Below, in pieces: positions 1-7,122 of a stretch of 12,822 bases of DNA. Both the position numbers and the translations under genes were made by a program. The stretch's first letter is position 1; every line of letters begins with the position of its first letter. The stretch lies in assembly GCA_964394665.1 (NCBI GenBank), contig CAYMYN010000065.1, forward strand, positions 1-12,822. The letters are read 5' to 3'. The notes below the pieces were generated by a model that ran no database searches, was not told the origin of the DNA, and saw only the letters and a list, made by a program, of their open reading frames with translations. This DNA is from CAYMYN01 sp964394665 (GTDB taxonomy: Bacteria > Planctomycetota > UBA1135 > GCA-002686595).

Positions 1-1
1 C

Positions 2-184
2 CCCCCCTCCCTCCGGGCCTCCGGAGGACGCCTTCAGGTCGCTCGGACGGATACGCTCCTCCCCGTCGTAGAGCAGCGTGATCGTCAGCGGGATGGCCTC
101 CGGCGCGCCGCAGGTGGCGCACTGCGGTTGCAGCTGCTGGCGGGCCAGGGCTTCCGAGAAGGCGCGGGGACGGGGGAATGGCAT
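2..184 (-). CDS. Hypothetical protein, 3' part outside window
   Basis: Open minus-strand frame from an ATG at 184 that is still open at the window edge, giving about 61 residues. It carries a CATCG (CxxCG) motif near residue 24, like one half of a zinc knuckle, followed by a stretch reading PLTITLLYDGEERIRP, which looks protein-like. I do not recognise a family. There is no clear ribosome-binding site. The frame lies directly downstream of a broken IS66-type tnpA fragment on the same strand, so it may be a passenger or an unrelated host gene joined to IS debris. A random open frame in GC-rich DNA is a real alternative. Confidence 0.3.
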   Translation of the reverse strand, partial: MPFPRPRAFSEALARQQLQPQCATCGAPEAIPLTITLLYDGEERIRPSDLKASSGGPEGGG

Positions 185-213
185 TGGGGACAGGGTGGCA
201 TGAGGGCAACGGG

Positions 214-324
214 GCTTCCAGGGGACGGGCCCCGCTCCTCGGCGAACTGGCGGACACTCAGCCCGCTCCGCTCGTGCTCTGCCAGCAACCGCCGCCATCG
301 ATCTTCGGTGCTCGAGTGCTTCAT
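214..324 (-). pseudogene. IS66-family accessory TnpA, N-terminal fragment
   Basis: From the ATG at 324 the minus strand encodes about 37 residues beginning MKHSSTEDRWRRLLAEHERS and continuing GLSVRQFAEERG. This is the helix-turn-helix start typical of the small TnpA protein of IS66-type elements. After SPGS the expected YWWR-type continuation is lost and the frame turns into unrelated proline- and arginine-rich sequence up to a stop at 85. No TnpB or TnpC follows and no complete terminal repeat pair is visible, so this is a relic, not a working element. Family assignment is by recognition of the N-terminal motif only. Confidence 0.6.
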
Positions 325-345
325 GCACCCAGCGCCCCCCCTCAC

Positions 346-590
346 TCAAGCCGCGCCAAGGCCGACCGCGGGGGGCGCTCGGACGGATACGACGATCAAG
401 CAGACCATTTTCGCGTCAGGCCCTCGCAGCGAGGGCGTACGCCGAATTGCCCGAGACATGGCCGCTGTCGCTACGGTGGTCACCCAGGCAGCATGAGAAG
501 CCGCGAAAGGCCAGATCAATAACCGTGCGTCGTGAAGAACGTCTCGGCTCTTCGCCTCACAGCGCCTGACTTTCCGACCACGATACGGTC
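346..590. other. Intergenic region with a 15-bp perfect palindrome
   Basis: No open frame here looks like a protein. The only structure seen is CCCTCGC-A-GCGAGGG at 421-435, two 7-base arms around one central base. It could be an operator or a short hairpin, and no T-run follows on either strand. Confidence 0.4.
377..391. repeat. 15-bp direct repeat, second copy (first copy at 41-55)
   Basis: The 15 bases GCTCGGACGGATACG occur exactly at 41-55 and 377-391 in the same orientation, bracketing the IS66-type tnpA fragment. The copy upstream of tnpA lies where an IS terminus might be, but the two copies are direct, not inverted. It may be leftover from recombination or chance. Confidence 0.35.
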
Positions 591-2540
591 TCAATCATCG
601 CCCCAATCGACAGTAGACAGCCGCCCTGCCCTTCCTGCTTCAATCTCGAAAACATGACCGGCTGGAAACTCATCAGTGCCGGCCAGGCGAACCCATTTCA
701 TTTCCTTGACTTCGGCCCTACCATGTGGCTCCAGAAGGACAGAATCGATCTGTCTAGACCGCGCAGCGAACTTGGTCTGACTAAGCGATACTTGCATAAG
801 ACCGCCATGCGCGTCGTACACATGCACTGGCTCGGCAAACACACGAGCAGGTGGCCTTCGGTCGCCCTCGAAGTGCAATTCGAGCGCTGGGGCCATTCTT
901 AGTTCCAAACTGTTAAAGCCTGGCTCTACAACCATATCGAACGCTGACGGAGAATACCCATCGACGTAGACAGTTCCTCTAAGGTATCCGCTGGGCACGT
1001 GCAGGGTCCCTTGAGCTAGATCAAACTCCATCTGCTTAGAGTAGGCAGCACTCGACACCACACGGGAGGCGGCTAGCTCTTGTCCAGAGAGGCTGTCGTA
1101 AAGCTGCATAACTACGGTGGAGGGCTGAGTGGTTAACGTTCCCACATGACTCGGCGTTTCCTCAATGACAAAGGTTGTGCGAATGCCCGCGAAGGGCACA
1201 TCAAGCTCATAGCGACCCAAGGCCCCCTCGACCTCTAACAAAACGACCTGGGAGTCCGCCGTCAGGACTGACCATACCGGAGGTTTAAAACGAAAGGCAT
1301 CAGCATCTAATGCCTTCAAGCGAATACGATAAAATTCGTGCGCAGGAACTTCCTCGAGGCCCGTCGGGGGCTCGACACCCACCGTTACGAGCCCTCGAAT
1401 TTCAACAGGTTGATTATCGAGCCCGAAGGTCACCTCGGCGACCACTCTCGGCTGGTCCAACCGAACATGCTTCACATCCAGCACCGCACGCCGCCATCCA
1501 TTTACAACATGAAGAAGTTTGAGCTCGTAATCTCCTAGCGGCAGGCTATCCAAAGTACCGACCAGTTCAACACCCACTGGATGAATCCGGACGTCGCGCA
1601 AAATCCCGGAGGCTTCCGACACCCTTGACACCTGGATCCAAACCGCTGCCTCGGGATCCGTGGTGAGGGTTGAGTCGACTCTTCCCGAGCAGTCGAACGC
1701 TACATCTGCGGATTCCCCCAACTGGCGTTCCCACTCAGACATCCCCTGAAATACACCCGGACTCCGCTCCACGTACTTCCAAGCCTTGGCCGGAGCGCCA
1801 ACCCAGAAGGGGCCCATTCCACCTGCCAGCTCTTCCCTAAGCTCGAATCCGCTAACCAGCTTGCGAGAAGATACGTTTGGCGATCGCGGAACCAACGGCA
1901 AATCGTGAAGAACAGGCTCTTGGAAAGGATGCGCTACCATCAGTAGCGCTTCTTCGGATGGATGCAAACCAGGCACCCCCCCAGTATTCGCCGGCCAAAG
2001 TTGAACGACCTGAGATGACTCCCCCTCCGGGCGCCAAGCGTCACCCTGCGAGAGGAACAAACCATGCGCACTCAAGACCCCTTTCACGCGCCACTCCCGA
2101 CAGGCAGGGAAAGGGTTGCACAATCGCGCATACTCGTCAAGCGGAATGATGAAATGGTCCGGAGGAAGCGAACTTTCGACCCATTCCATCGGCTCCAGCC
2201 ATGCGAATCCACGCTTGAAAGCCATGAAGCTGGAGGTCAGGAGAACATCTTCACCAGACAGCGGAAGGGATTCTGCTAGAAACTTACCGTCGAAGGGCGA
2301 AAAGTCGAATTGCAGGCAAGAGACGGAATCCGGGATCTGCCGGATAGTCGGAGCAGCCACCGAGGACTTGGGGCCGGAGGACACGACCTGAGCGCTTCGG
2401 CTCTGCCCATGAGGCCCGCTGAAGTTCTGAACCGTCGCGTCGGACACGGAACAGTTCTTCACAAAGCCGAGAGCGATTGCCCCGAGCAGGCACGCAGAGA
2501 CTGCAGCGGCCAGAATTGATTGGCGATTGTATTTCGTCAT
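591..2540 (-). CDS. Membrane-anchored exported protein, unknown function
   Basis: A 649-residue ORF from an ATG at 2540. Residues about 8-28 form a hydrophobic segment (ILAAAVSACLLGAIALGFV) after a short basic N-terminus, so the protein is a signal-anchored or secreted one with a large outer portion. The rest is rich in beta-type sequence. Several segments resemble carboxypeptidase-regulatory-like beta-sandwiches, especially roughly residues 470-555 (patterns such as GYLRGTVYVDGYSP). No catalytic motif is recognised. Base composition is visibly less GC-rich than the FG-GAP gene further right, which may mean different ancestry. An obvious Shine-Dalgarno sequence is missing; the ATG is chosen because it precedes the hydrophobic segment directly. 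The frame being real is near certain; the role is unknown. Confidence 0.85.
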   Translation of the reverse strand: MTKYNRQSILAAAVSACLLGAIALGFVKNCSVSDATVQNFSGPHGQSRSAQVVSSGPKSSVAAPTIRQIPDSVSCLQFDFSPFDGKFLAESLPLSGEDVLLTSSFMAFKRGFAWLEPMEWVESSLPPDHFIIPLDEYARLCNPFPACREWRVKGVLSAHGLFLSQGDAWRPEGESSQVVQLWPANTGGVPGLHPSEEALLMVAHPFQEPVLHDLPLVPRSPNVSSRKLVSGFELREELAGGMGPFWVGAPAKAWKYVERSPGVFQGMSEWERQLGESADVAFDCSGRVDSTLTTDPEAAVWIQVSRVSEASGILRDVRIHPVGVELVGTLDSLPLGDYELKLLHVVNGWRRAVLDVKHVRLDQPRVVAEVTFGLDNQPVEIRGLVTVGVEPPTGLEEVPAHEFYRIRLKALDADAFRFKPPVWSVLTADSQVVLLEVEGALGRYELDVPFAGIRTTFVIEETPSHVGTLTTQPSTVVMQLYDSLSGQELAASRVVSSAAYSKQMEFDLAQGTLHVPSGYLRGTVYVDGYSPSAFDMVVEPGFNSLELRMAPALELHFEGDRRPPARVFAEPVHVYDAHGGLMQVSLSQTKFAARSRQIDSVLLEPHGRAEVKEMKWVRLAGTDEFPAGHVFEIEAGRAGRLSTVDWGDD

Positions 2541-2560
2541 CGATGGGCTCTTGACCAGGC

Positions 2561-2580
2561 AGCGTAGAGGATCTACCGCT
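2561..2580 (-). promoter_or_regulatory. Imperfect palindrome upstream of the 649-aa gene
   Basis: On the minus strand AGCGGTAGA-TCC-TCTACGCT forms an 8-bp stem with one bulged base, ending 20 nt before the ATG at 2540. It is placed to be an operator or 5'-UTR hairpin of the downstream gene. It could also end the transcript of the small secreted protein at 2750, though no T-run follows. Confidence 0.3.
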
Positions 2581-2749
2581 GAAGGAGTCTGTCGTGACTT
2601 ATTCGTCCTAGCGGCGGGCTCTGACGAGAGTCCGTTGTGTGCTGAGGGAGTAGTGGATCATGGCTCGGAGGCCACCCCCCCTTTGTGCGCCCCCTCCAAC
2701 CGACGCCGCGAGGAACGCTGGTTTGGAGGAGGCGATAGAAATCTGCCGT

Positions 2750-3133
2750 TTAGCAGCCGGCACACGTACGAATCACTTTCACGCCGGGCGGGATGCTAAA
2801 AGTAGACTTGTACTTCGTTCCACATGTCTGCACACCGAACTCGGGTAACCCACCACTGTAGTTGCCGAAGCTCAGGCACGGTTCGCCCGGGAGCGGAGGA
2901 CACACCTGACAGGCCCCGAAGAGACGGATAAGCATCTCCGACTCGGCCGCGTCTGCCGCATCCCCAGACGTGACGTGCACGCACTCGCCCTCACCGGTCG
3001 TGTACCCATTCGGTTGGTTCTGAGGGGGGTCGACTGGAGAACTAGCCGATCCGCATGGCTGGGGCGTTTGGAGCGCCTTGACTTGGGCTGCAGCGGCGAT
3101 CAGGACCAGCAAGGCGATCAGTAGAGACTTCAT
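2750..3133 (-). CDS. Small secreted cysteine-rich protein
   Basis: A 127-residue protein with a classical signal peptide: MKSLLIALLVLIAAAAQVKA, probable cleavage after VKA or close by. The mature part of about 107 residues has eight cysteines, including an ACQVC pair, and ends CAGC; this suggests up to four disulfides outside the cytoplasm. The start is well supported: AGAGAGGA (about 3139-3146) lies 5-7 nt before the ATG at 3133. No family is recognised; it is not obviously a toxin, protease inhibitor or cytochrome (no CxxCH). It may share a transcript with the downstream 649-aa gene on the same strand, about 210 bp away, but the palindrome between them could separate the two. Confidence 0.75.
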   Translation of the reverse strand: MKSLLIALLVLIAAAAQVKALQTPQPCGSASSPVDPPQNQPNGYTTGEGECVHVTSGDAADAAESEMLIRLFGACQVCPPLPGEPCLSFGNYSGGLPEFGVQTCGTKYKSTFSIPPGVKVIRTCAGC

Positions 3134-3255
3134 AGAGTTCCTCTCTTTTGTAGTGAGGTTGTTGGAGTTCAGTTCGGCCAGCGCACATGCGATGGCCCTC
3201 TTGTCGGCTCGAGGAGGGCTCGCGCCCCCTCCACTGCTACAACGTCCGCCGACCC

Positions 3256-3292
3256 GCCGAACAACCGACTTTCTCGGAAAAGATCGTTCGGC
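3256..3292. repeat. Nested palindrome, copy 1
   Basis: The outer arms GCCGAAC (3256-3262) and GTTCGGC (3286-3292) pair perfectly. Inside, CCGA (3265-3268) pairs with TCGG (3274-3277) around the loop CTTTC. The same architecture recurs at 3525-3562. Confidence 0.65.
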
Positions 3293-3524
3293 CCGCTACC
3301 CGAATCCCAGGCGCGGGATCCGGACGCGAGGCGACGGCATGAGGGCCGGGAGGGGCGTTGTGCCGGTGGCGACTGGGTCAGGAGATGGCGCACCCAAGAG
3401 ATCGCCCACAGGCCTAGCCTGGACACACGAGATCGGAGCCGCGAGCTGTGCGGCATCGGTCGTCTGGTACTGGCGTGGGTGGTCACTGGGGATCGTCCTC
3501 CTATACCCCCACAAGCAAAGTAGG

Positions 3525-3562
3525 GCCGAAACCGATCCACTTTCTCGGATTTCTTTTTCGGC
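3525..3562. repeat. Nested palindrome, copy 2
   Basis: The outer arms GCCGAAA (3525-3531) and TTTCGGC (3556-3562) pair perfectly, and CCGA (3532-3535) pairs with TCGG (3545-3548) around TCCACTTTC. Against copy 1 the seventh outer pair changes from C-G to A-T with pairing kept. The minus strand shares CCGAGAAAGT with copy 1. Confidence 0.65.
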
Positions 3563-3863
3563 TTCCCGTCGGGCATATGCGCTAAACCCCTGATGGAGAA
3601 GGACTTACGTCCCTGGGGCCGGACGCCGCGTTCCCACATCTGGCACCCGCCCGCTCGCCGCGCAGACGGCCCATCGGCTCGGCCATCGCCCCCCACCCGA
3701 GGCTTGGGCCGCACGCCTGCTCGGCCGACGCGCCCCGCGTTGGCCCCTGTCGCAGCCAGCACGTTGGGCCCGAGCACCCCCCCCTACCAGCCCCCAAGCG
3801 CGCCCCGGGGCCTCCCAGGGCGCCGCAGGGGCCTCGCGATCGTGGCGGGATCGTGGCACTCGC

Positions 3864-3887
3864 GCTGCCGGGGGGCGCCTCGGCAGC
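3864..3887. other. Perfect 7-bp hairpin beyond the tRNA 3' end
   Basis: GCTGCCG (3864-3870) pairs with CGGCAGC (3881-3887) around a 10-base loop. It lies about 44 bp past the 3' end of the tRNA fragment on the minus strand, so it may once have ended tRNA transcription. No T-run follows. Confidence 0.35.
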
Positions 3888-3930
3888 ACTTGCGAGCCGC
3901 CGTAAGCCACACCCTCGCAAACGCTTGTGG

Positions 3931-3975
3931 TGGTGCGCCCGGCGGGATTCGAACCCACGACCCCCGGTTTAGGAA
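3931..3975 (-). tRNA. 3' half of tRNA-Arg(CCU), truncated
   Basis: Read on the minus strand: anticodon loop TTCCTAA (3975-3969, anticodon CCU), 3' anticodon stem ACCGG (3968-3964), variable loop GGGTC, T-stem GTGGG, T-loop TTCGAAT, T-stem CCCGC, acceptor strand CGGGCGC (3941-3935), discriminator A and encoded CCA (3933-3931). The five T-stem pairs form, one of them G-U. Upstream there is no D-arm, no GCGCCCG acceptor strand and no matching 5' anticodon stem: the bases before the loop are CCGTA, where CCGGT is needed. So only the 3' half exists and it cannot make a tRNA. A 3' half cut at the anticodon loop is what integration of a mobile element into a tRNA gene leaves at the far end. Confidence 0.85.
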
Positions 3976-3988
3976 TACGGTGTTCCTA
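3964..3988. other. Candidate att core (crossover) site
   Basis: The 7-base anticodon loop (3969-3975) is flanked by ACCGG (minus strand, 3968-3964) and the imperfect partner CCGTA (3980-3976), which still matches at its outer three bases. This resembles a tyrosine-recombinase core in a tRNA anticodon arm. Overlapping it, TAGGAA (3970-3975) and TTCCTA (3983-3988) form a perfect inverted repeat around a 7-base spacer. No integrase gene is in the window, so its use is inferred. Confidence 0.5.
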
Positions 3989-4000
3989 GCGGCGGGCCAT

Positions 4001-4093
4001 GTGGACAGGAGTGGACTGGAGGGGACAAATGGGCCTCGGGATAGCGTTCGGAGCCCGGCCCTCCTGGACAGAAGTGGACTGGAGCGGACCGGG
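4001..4093. repeat. Two clusters of 10-bp-phased GGAC repeats
   Basis: Decamers stand head to tail: GTGGACAGGA (4001), GTGGACTGGA (4011), GGGGACAAAT (4021), then 63 bp from the first cluster CTGGACAGAA (4064), GTGGACTGGA (4074), GCGGACCGGG (4084). GGAC recurs every 10 bp, so sites face one side of the helix. The clusters begin 13 bp from the candidate crossover inverted repeat and could be accessory binding sites for an integrase or excisionase. That role is inferred. Confidence 0.6.
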
Positions 4094-4124
4094 ACCGTGG
4101 CAGCAACGTGGCAATGCGGCTCGG

Positions 4125-4160
4125 CGGGGTAGGAAGTTGTAGATGGGCATGGATGGCGCC
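4125..4160. repeat. 36-bp intergenic repeat, copy 2
   Basis: Starts with the 14 bases CGGGGTAGGAAGTT, exactly as at 5826-5839, then continues with scattered matches (AGA, GGGC, TGGA in register). It lies about 95 bp beyond the stop of the FG-GAP gene. Confidence 0.5.
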
Positions 4161-4225
4161 TGGCGGGCGAGTCCGGCGTTGTGCGCCGTGCCCGCGGGCG
4201 TCCAGACATCGATGTGCTCGCCAAA

Positions 4226-4245
4226 CCCCGCCCCACCTTGCGGGG
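4226..4245 (-). terminator. Possible terminator of the FG-GAP gene
   Basis: On the minus strand CCCCGC-AAGGTGGG-GCGGGG forms a 6-bp all-GC stem and is followed by TTTGG. It begins 9 bp after the stop codon at 4255. The T-run is short, so efficiency is doubtful. Confidence 0.45.
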
Positions 4246-4254
4246 ATCGCTGCC

Positions 4255-5655
4255 TCACCGGGCATCCAGGCGCGCTCGGGTGAGGCGAACGAGTTCGGCG
4301 CCGGTCGCAGCCGAGTGCACGTAGAGGACCCCGTGGAATGCGCCACGCGCGCGGATCGTCGCTGCCCCGATCGCGATCTCCGCGTGGCCATCGCCGTCGA
4401 GGTCGCCGAGCACGGCCGCAGAGACGCCGAAGTGGCTCGACCTAGACTGATTCGGAGACAAGGCGCGCACGAACTTCATCGTGGCGCTCGAGTAGATCCC
4501 AGCGCTTCCGTCAAACGCCATCGGTGCCGTCACCAACACGTCGGGCCGACCGTCCCCATCGACATCACCCACGTGACGGACCACCGCACCGAAAGAAATC
4601 GGCGTCGTCTGCTCGCGGTCCTCGTTAGCTCTCAGCAACGTCCCCAGCTGCGCCAGGTCGTACCTCAGTATTCCAAGATGCGTCCCCTTCATCGAGAAGG
4701 CACGTACGATCGGGTCCCGCGCCACGACCAGCTTCCGGTCGTCCTCCGCCTGGGTCTCCACCGGGGCATCGAAGTCCCAGAAGGCGCTGGTTACGAGAAG
4801 CGTCGGCGCAAGGTCCGCCTCCCCTCCCGCACACACACCCAACGCCACGCCAAACCGACGCGATCCCTCCGGAGGGCGTATCGTGCACAGAGTCTTGCCG
4901 TCCCGCCCCGATATCAGCTTCACATAGCCGGCTCGGTAGCTGCGGCAGGCCTCGATGACGTCGCCGTCGTCTAGGCCAGGCATAGCTCCTGCGGCGAAGT
5001 CGACGACGCCGTCGCCGTCTATATCGCCAATCGAGGTGAGGGAGGTGCCGAAGCGGTCACAGGAGGCCTCACCGTGCACTTCGAAAAGTATGGCGCCGTC
5101 ACGGCCACGTCGCACTTGAACCGTTCCGGCGTCCTGCGCCCCTGCATCTCCGAAGGGCACCCCGACAGCAAAGGTCGAACCATGCTCGGCGACCTCCCCC
5201 AGCGCCGCCATCGGAGGTCCGCTGACGGAGCTGTACCAGGCGACCTTCATCTTGTCCTCGGCCGGCAAATCGACGACGTAGAGAACTTCGCCGCTCGCAC
5301 CGCTCACCGCCAGCACCCGCGCTCGCTCATTGTCTGCGGCGGCGCCGATCAGGAGATCGGGCGCCCCGTCTCCATCGAGGTCGCCGCCGGCGGCGAGGGT
5401 CGTACCCAGGCTCTCACCCTCACGCCCGCCGCTCACGACGTGGAGCGGCCGCCATGTTGCGCCGGAGACGATCCATACGCGGCCCGACCAATCTCCGGCA
5501 GCAGGATGGGAAGGGTCGCCGACCGCAAAATCCGGGGCCCCGTCGCCGTCGATGTCGCTGAGACCTGCTACGGAGATCCCGAACATCTGGTGGTCATGAG
5601 ACGCGCCGAGGGCGGGCGCGTGGAGCAGCATCGAGACAAGGAGAAGTCGGCGCAT
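4255..5655 (-). CDS. Exported FG-GAP/integrin-alpha-like beta-propeller protein
   Basis: A 466-residue secreted protein. The signal peptide MRRLLLVSMLLHAPALGAS precedes a mature part that looks like a seven-bladed propeller. Five blades keep the calcium loop DxDGDG (near residues 34, 92, 211, 364 and 418), each followed by a PD-hydrophobic-VG/TA pattern. Two further blades, near 150-170 and 263-290, lack it. The family consists of extracellular or envelope proteins that bind Ca2+ and often mediate adhesion; no enzyme motif is seen. The ATG at 5655 is chosen over an upstream ATG at 5712 because GAGGA lies just before it and the signal peptide starts there. Such proteins are common in Planctomycetota and Myxococcota. 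Function in this cell is unknown. Confidence 0.9.
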   Translation of the reverse strand: MRRLLLVSMLLHAPALGASHDHQMFGISVAGLSDIDGDGAPDFAVGDPSHPAAGDWSGRVWIVSGATWRPLHVVSGGREGESLGTTLAAGGDLDGDGAPDLLIGAAADNERARVLAVSGASGEVLYVVDLPAEDKMKVAWYSSVSGPPMAALGEVAEHGSTFAVGVPFGDAGAQDAGTVQVRRGRDGAILFEVHGEASCDRFGTSLTSIGDIDGDGVVDFAAGAMPGLDDGDVIEACRSYRAGYVKLISGRDGKTLCTIRPPEGSRRFGVALGVCAGGEADLAPTLLVTSAFWDFDAPVETQAEDDRKLVVARDPIVRAFSMKGTHLGILRYDLAQLGTLLRANEDREQTTPISFGAVVRHVGDVDGDGRPDVLVTAPMAFDGSAGIYSSATMKFVRALSPNQSRSSHFGVSAAVLGDLDGDGHAEIAIGAATIRARGAFHGVLYVHSAATGAELVRLTRARLDAR

Positions 5656-5825
5656 AGGGTCCTCGAACTGACTCGGAGGTCCAGGGGAACCGTAACAACC
5701 GAGCACCTGCATCGGAGTTCTGGCCTTGCTGAGATCCGCTTACACCGGGCTCGATGAGAAAACTGTCGGAGTCCGTGTGAGCCTGGAAGCAGCTGGCCCG
5801 GATCGACATGGATGCTGACCTGGAC

Positions 5826-5861
5826 CGGGGTAGGAAGTTTCAGAGGGGCGTGGACACCGCC
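5826..5861. repeat. 36-bp intergenic repeat, copy 1
   Basis: Shares CGGGGTAGGAAGTT and later matches with 4125-4160, same orientation. It overlaps the hairpin downstream of the gene at 5880-6887. Both copies thus lie just past the 3' ends of minus-strand genes. Confidence 0.5.
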
Positions 5862-5866
5862 CCTTT
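5842..5866. terminator. Hairpin between 5880-6887 gene and FG-GAP gene
   Basis: AGGGGCG (5844-5850) pairs perfectly with CGCCCCT (5858-5864) around TGGACAC; two more pairs, one G-U, extend it. It begins about 14 bp after the stop at 5880. A three-base T-run follows on the plus strand; on the minus strand the tail is CTGAAACTT, so the terminator role is tentative. Confidence 0.45.
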
Positions 5867-5879
5867 CGCAGCGCGTGCC

Positions 5880-6887
5880 TCAGCCCGGAGGGCGGGTGGC
5901 CCTGGGGTGGAGGCTCGTGATGGAGCTGCCCTCGAGACCGGCCGCGAGGTCGTGCGCCACGTCCACGATGCGGGTGACACGCGCGGTGTGGGGCTCGACG
6001 GCCTCGACGGTCACCGGGCGGCCGCCGAGGTCGGTGCCGCCTCCCAGGTAGAGGCGCATCCCCGGCGCGAGGCCCTGGGCCGAGCCGGCATCGATGGTCC
6101 AGGTGGCGTCGTGATACTGAACCCGGTCCTCGGACTCCGAGCGGGAGTTCCAGGCCACGAGCTCGAGGATGCGCGCCTCCAGGGGCTCCGCGAGAAGCAG
6201 GTGCTCGAAGCCCGCCACCGGTTCGGGCCTGCCCACGGGTCGCGTGGGCGCGTCGTAGTCGAAGTCGCTCTCGGCGCCCGGGAGCACGCGCACGGGCACG
6301 TCCGGAAACGAATACCCGTCACCGACATCGAGGTGGAAGCGTTCCAGGAGCGCGGCCGGCACCGCGAAGAGCAGATCGCCCCAGGACACCATGTGCAGGG
6401 TGCTCGAGCGACACCACCACCTCGCGTCCGAGTAGCTCTCCCCCCAACAACCCAGCTCCACCCCGAGCGTCAGCACCTCACCTGCGGCCTCCACGACGCG
6501 TCCCGTCGCGCTCCAGCCGGTGCAGTTCCCGCACCCGCTCTGCTCGTGCAGCGTGAAACCCTCCCGCGGCGCGATGACCATCCGCAGCGGGTAGCGGCCA
6601 GCCGAGCGGTAGGAGCCAGCCCAAGGCGGTAGACCGGGCTCGGAGAGCTCCGCCAGCAAGCGCGCCTGCCGCGGCACGGCGTCCTCGGCGAGCCGCTTCG
6701 CCTCGGGCGTCTGGAGAAGCCCCAGCGAGATCGGACCGTTCCAGCGTTGAGGAGTGCCCGTCCCGCCCAGCGTCAGCCAGGCCCCGCCCACCAGCGAAAG
6801 GCCCACCGCGAGCCCGATGCCGACCGCCAGCGCTCGCGATCGCGCCCGGCTCGTCATCAACCTCATGGGATTTGCACTCGAGCCCAT
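5880..6887 (-). CDS. Membrane-anchored protein of unknown function
   Basis: A 335-residue protein with a basic N-terminus and one hydrophobic segment at about residues 20-40 (LAVGIGLAVGLSLVGGAWL), so it is inserted in the membrane with its bulk outside the cytoplasm. The middle has paired cysteines (CGNC, then two more in a Trp-rich stretch). The last third, reading SAQGLAPGMRLYLGG and ending with VTVEAVEPHTARVTRI, resembles small beta-barrel segments of envelope-assembly proteins; this likeness is loose. Starts at 6893 and 6887 are both possible: GGAGGAG lies 1-2 nt before the first and about 7 nt before the second, which favours 6887. Reading further up to 7019 adds a low-quality extension. 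No function can be named. Confidence 0.75.
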   Translation of the reverse strand: MGSSANPMRLMTSRARSRALAVGIGLAVGLSLVGGAWLTLGGTGTPQRWNGPISLGLLQTPEAKRLAEDAVPRQARLLAELSEPGLPPWAGSYRSAGRYPLRMVIAPREGFTLHEQSGCGNCTGWSATGRVVEAAGEVLTLGVELGCWGESYSDARWWCRSSTLHMVSWGDLLFAVPAALLERFHLDVGDGYSFPDVPVRVLPGAESDFDYDAPTRPVGRPEPVAGFEHLLLAEPLEARILELVAWNSRSESEDRVQYHDATWTIDAGSAQGLAPGMRLYLGGGTDLGGRPVTVEAVEPHTARVTRIVDVAHDLAAGLEGSSITSLHPRATRPPG

Positions 6888-7122
6888 CGTCATGCTCCTC
6901 CAACGTAGCTCGCGCGCCTTTCTTGGGCCAGATTGATGGATCCTACCCCAGATCGCCCTCGCCCTTCCGCGGCCCGCAGTTCCGACCGCGGAGCTCTCGG
7001 AGTAGCTCGCCCCGGGCATCTCGGGCCTGGGGGCCGCGAGGTAGCACCTATGGGGGGCGTGGGACGCGCAGAGGCCTCGTGGGGATCGCCGGAGTCGACC
7101 ACGCCAGGCCTCCCAGCCGGGC

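Larger units (their letters stand above)
3134..3930. other. Gene-free region with paired hairpins
   Basis: Long frames exist on both strands, but their translations are arginine/proline/glycine-rich and show no motif, start signal or domain, as expected of GC-rich noncoding DNA. Real structure is present: two related nested palindromes and one 7-bp hairpin, listed separately. The frame reading MPDGKPKKKSEKVDRFRPYF on the minus strand looks protein-like only because it crosses the A/T-rich arm of the second hairpin. Confidence 0.5.

Noticed and set aside
3169..3777. A 202-residue minus-strand frame, including MPDGKPKKKSEKVDRFRPYF from 3576
   Set aside because: The translation is mostly Arg/Pro/Ser-rich without motifs, and the lysine-rich part is the arm of a hairpin. 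I first considered an integrase N-terminus, but nothing downstream supports it.
4108..4974. A 288-residue plus-strand frame opposite the FG-GAP gene
   Set aside because: It is the antisense shadow of the FG-GAP gene: highly arginine- and histidine-rich, with no motif.
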